Positions 5,332-6,817 of a stretch of 6,817 bases of DNA are shown in pieces (within the stretch, counting starts at the first letter, position 1; every line of letters starts with the position of its first letter). This DNA is from DASRHY01 sp046765875 (GTDB taxonomy: Bacteria; Actinomycetota; Actinomycetes; Propionibacteriales; Kribbellaceae). The notes under the pieces are model-generated. The model did not search any database. It was not told where the DNA came from and saw only the letters and a list, made by a program, of their open reading frames with translations. The stretch is taken from positions 1 through 6,817 of the forward strand of contig JBKPSJ010000171.1 of assembly GCA_046765875.1 (NCBI GenBank), read 5' to 3'. Both the position numbers and the translations under genes were made by a program.

Positions 5332-6017
5332 GCCGTCAAGGTAGCCCGATCGGGTGCCGATTTACCCTCCCCTGGGACCGAGCGGTCGAACAGGATGCGA
5401 TACAGGCCGGCCTTGTGGAAGTACAGGTTCGTGGCCACCTGCAGCACGATCACGAGCCCGATCCACAGCGCGCCGTTCAGGCCGGGTACGACGTCGATGG
5501 GGAGCGTGTACGCCGTCACCACCCGGACCACGGCGTCGGCGAACAGCGTCACCGACCAGACGGCGGTGATCACCCGCCAGCACCGGCGGAACACGGCCTC
5601 GGTCTCCCACATCTCGTCCCAGTTCCGCCGGGTCGGCATCAGCGGCTCCATCAGCGGCCGGCCGAACATCAACCCGGCCGGGCGCGACCCATGCCACAGG
5701 CTGGTCAGGAACCACAGCCCGGACGCGGCGGTGATCAACCCGTCCTTGGCCAGCAGGAATCGCGGGCTGCCGTTCAGCACTGACACCCCCAGGCTCAGCA
5801 GCGTCAGGGTGCCGAACATCGCGGTCAGCCCGTCCAGCCGGTGGGTCCGTACCAGCCGCAGGACCAGTCCGAACAGCGTCGCCGCCGCGCCGGCCAGCAA
5901 CGCCATCAGCGGATCGATGCCGAGGGCTCGCAGCACGTAGAACCCGGCGATCGGCGCGACCAGTCCCCAGGCCAGGTTCATCACCGTACGGCCCAGCGCC
6001 GCCATGCGACTGCTCAT
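5328..6017 (-). CDS. VC0807-like multi-pass membrane protein (229 aa)
   Basis: The product is a strongly hydrophobic protein with about six membrane helices: residues 12-31, 36-56, 63-81, 87-107, 147-170 and 183-204. The third loop (108-146, SRPAGLMFGRPLMEPLMPTR and NWDEMWETEAVFRRCWRVI) is long and charged. This arrangement and the MFGRPLMEPL/WDEMW loop resemble actinobacterial proteins annotated as VC0807 family, whose function is not established. The frame is open far upstream, but that extension only shadows the TetR gene. The ATG at 6017 overlaps the TetR stop as TGATG, pointing to coupled translation, and its own stop overlaps the next start as GTGA. The position directly after the TetR gene makes it the likely target of that regulator. 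A transporter or sensor role is possible but unsupported. Confidence 0.82.
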   Translation of the reverse strand: MSSRMAALGRTVMNLAWGLVAPIAGFYVLRALGIDPLMALLAGAAATLFGLVLRLVRTHRLDGLTAMFGTLTLLSLGVSVLNGSPRFLLAKDGLITAASGLWFLTSLWHGSRPAGLMFGRPLMEPLMPTRRNWDEMWETEAVFRRCWRVITAVWSVTLFADAVVRVVTAYTLPIDVVPGLNGALWIGLVIVLQVATNLYFHKAGLYRILFDRSVPGEGKSAPDRATLTA

Positions 6018-6601
6018 CACGCCGCCCTTGTGGCCAGGTCGAAGACGGTCACCAGTTCCTCGGCGTACGCCTTCGGGTCGAGGTCCGGGTGCGCCTCGAG
6101 CAGCATCTGCACACCCTCGAGCGAACGCTGCACCGCCGAGGCGACGATCCGTACGTCGAAGTCGCGGAACTCGCCGGCCCGCTGCCCGTCGGCCAGGATC
6201 TGCTCCAGCGGGGACAACACCTGCTGGGCGTCGGTCGCGTCGTACTTGAGCGCGCCGTTGAGGACGATCTCCAGCAGGGCCCTCATGTCGGCGCGGTGGT
6301 CGGCGATGAAGGTGACAGTTCCGACGATGTACGCCCGCAGCCTCGCGCTCGGAGTCCGTTCGGCTCCGACAACCTCGGTCATATAGCCGCCGATCCGCTG
6401 CATCACCGTCCACGCAACCTGCGTGATCAGGTCCTCCTTGCCGGCGAAGTGGTACGAGATCAGACCCGTGCTGCTCAGCCCGGCCCGCCTGGCGATCTCG
6501 GCGAACGTTGCCCGCGGGTAGCCCGACTCGGCGATGACCGCGATCGCCGCGTCGACGATCTGGCTGCGCCGTGCCTCCTCCGTCACGGTTCTTGCTTGCA
6601 T
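6017..6601 (-). CDS. TetR/AcrR-family transcriptional regulator (194 aa)
   Basis: Residues 8-60 form the TetR DNA-binding domain: EEARRSQIVDAAIAVIAESG, TFAEIARRAGLSSTGLISYH as the helix-turn-helix (32-51), and FAGKEDLITQV. The remaining helical part (about 65-194) is a divergent ligand-binding and dimer domain of normal family length. It binds an unknown small molecule. I chose ATG 6601, giving MQARTVTEEARR. A TTG two codons further upstream is possible but has no support. No Shine-Dalgarno site is present; a TAAGAT box 7 nt upstream suggests a leaderless transcript. An 18-bp palindrome over this box and the start codon is a probable self-operator. The gene leads a three-gene operon with the membrane protein and the HTH-VOC protein. 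Confidence 0.92.
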   Translation of the reverse strand: MQARTVTEEARRSQIVDAAIAVIAESGYPRATFAEIARRAGLSSTGLISYHFAGKEDLITQVAWTVMQRIGGYMTEVVGAERTPSARLRAYIVGTVTFIADHRADMRALLEIVLNGALKYDATDAQQVLSPLEQILADGQRAGEFRDFDVRIVASAVQRSLEGVQMLLEAHPDLDPKAYAEELVTVFDLATRAA

Positions 6602-6618
6602 GAGCAAATCTTAGCTCA
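6601..6618. promoter_or_regulatory. Candidate TetR operator over the operon start
   Basis: On the minus strand the site reads TGAGCTAAGATTTGCTCA, an imperfect palindrome with half-sites TGAGCnAA and TTnGCTCA (7 of 9 positions match per half). Length and symmetry are typical of TetR-family operators. It covers the TAAGAT box and the first base of the start codon, so binding would block transcription of the operon. A related GAGCAAGTC lies 20 bp away (6622-6630), repeating GAGCAAATC (6602-6610), and may be a second half-site. Confidence 0.55.
6608..6613 (-). promoter_or_regulatory. -10-like box TAAGAT of the TetR operon
   Basis: TAAGAT closely matches the bacterial -10 consensus. Its last base is 7 nt from the A of ATG 6601, so the transcript would start at the codon itself and need no ribosome binding site. 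No clear -35 is seen at 16-19 bp. Confidence 0.4.
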
Positions 6619-6739
6619 GCCGAGCAAGTCATTACCGTGGCGTGGGTCTTGGCCGAAGCGGGTACGGCAGGGCAGTACGCACAGCCCGCAACTCGCGTTA
6701 CCCGGCCGTGACCTCTAAGGTGGGTCGGTCCGTCCACGT

Positions 6740-6744
6740 GGAGG
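6740..6744 (+). promoter_or_regulatory. Ribosome binding site of the kinase gene
   Basis: GGAGG is followed by 7 nt and GTG 6752. This near-ideal site fixes the start of the truncated kinase gene. A TAAGGT at 6716-6721 could be a -10, but no matching -35 is seen. Confidence 0.7.
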
Positions 6745-6751
6745 TGTGTTG

Positions 6752-6817
6752 GTGAACGGCGAGGTGCTCGCTGGGAGGTACCGCCTGCTCGGCCTGCTCG
6801 GCCGTGGCGGTGTCGGC
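6752..6817 (+). CDS. Eukaryotic-like Ser/Thr protein kinase, N-terminus only (cut by window edge)
   Basis: The 22 codons from GTG 6752 give MNGEVLAGRYRLLGLLGRGG followed by VG. LAGRYRLLGLLGRGGVG is the start of the kinase domain in actinobacterial Pkn-type kinases: a beta-1 strand, then the glycine-rich ATP-binding loop GRGGVG. Most relatives have GRGGMG; Val is a common variant. Everything beyond the loop, including the catalytic residues and any membrane or sensor part, is outside the window. It is transcribed away from the TetR operon, with about 150 bp between the two starts. Confidence 0.85.
   Translation, partial: MNGEVLAGRYRLLGLLGRGGVG

Noticed and set aside
6089..6718. Plus-strand open frames opposite the TetR gene
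   Set aside because: They are antisense shadows of a clear TetR protein, with no ribosome binding site or recognisable domain.
6018..6737. N-terminal extension of the membrane protein to 469 residues
   Set aside because: The extra 240 residues are out-of-frame to the TetR gene, Arg-rich and without a domain. ATG 6017 begins the hydrophobic protein and overlaps the TetR stop.

Overview
The window is high-GC DNA with actinobacterial traits: GTG starts, very short or overlapping gene junctions, and families common in Actinobacteria (DHA2 drug exporter, HxlR and TetR regulators, a LuxR-type domain, a eukaryotic-like Ser/Thr kinase). The style would fit Kribbella or a related genus, but the genus is a guess. 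The window holds eight complete genes and two edge-truncated ones, and no RNA genes, transposases, integrases or cas genes were seen.

Layout. Positions 1-183 (minus) are the N-terminus of a DHA2-type MFS exporter. Positions 184-906 carry no convincing gene; the second half holds a degenerate tandem array of a GGGTTCGC(A/G)CCC motif. It has twelve direct units spaced 17-20 bp, with one inverted copy at each side. Positions 907-1893 (minus) are a small cupin gene followed 18 bp later by a conserved actinobacterial gene of unknown function. Divergent from the cupin across about 100 bp is an HxlR-type regulator with an extra C-terminal SCP2-like domain (1997-2659, plus). It is followed on the same strand by a CitE/malyl-CoA-lyase-like enzyme (2722-3681) and a quinone-oxidoreductase-like MDR enzyme (3741-4730).

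Convergent with these, and overlapping the MDR gene by 11 bp, is a tight minus-strand operon (6601 down to 4720). It encodes a TetR regulator, a six-helix VC0807-like membrane protein and a LuxR-type HTH fused to a VOC (glyoxalase-fold) domain. The first two genes overlap as TGATG and the last two as GTGA, so translation is probably coupled. An 18-bp palindrome covers the TetR start codon and a TAAGAT -10-like box, which fits a leaderless, self-repressed promoter. The window ends in the glycine-rich loop of a Ser/Thr kinase (6752 onward, plus).

How the parts may work together (inference): HxlR, cupin and MDR genes often belong to responses to electrophiles, quinones or other small toxic molecules, and the HxlR keeps the N-terminal Cys of that family. 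The TetR operon looks like a separate sensing unit with two DNA-binding proteins, a membrane protein and a VOC domain that may bind a ligand rather than catalyse. The least explained items are the repeat array and the HTH-VOC gene, which has a strong internal ribosome binding site in front of its VOC half.
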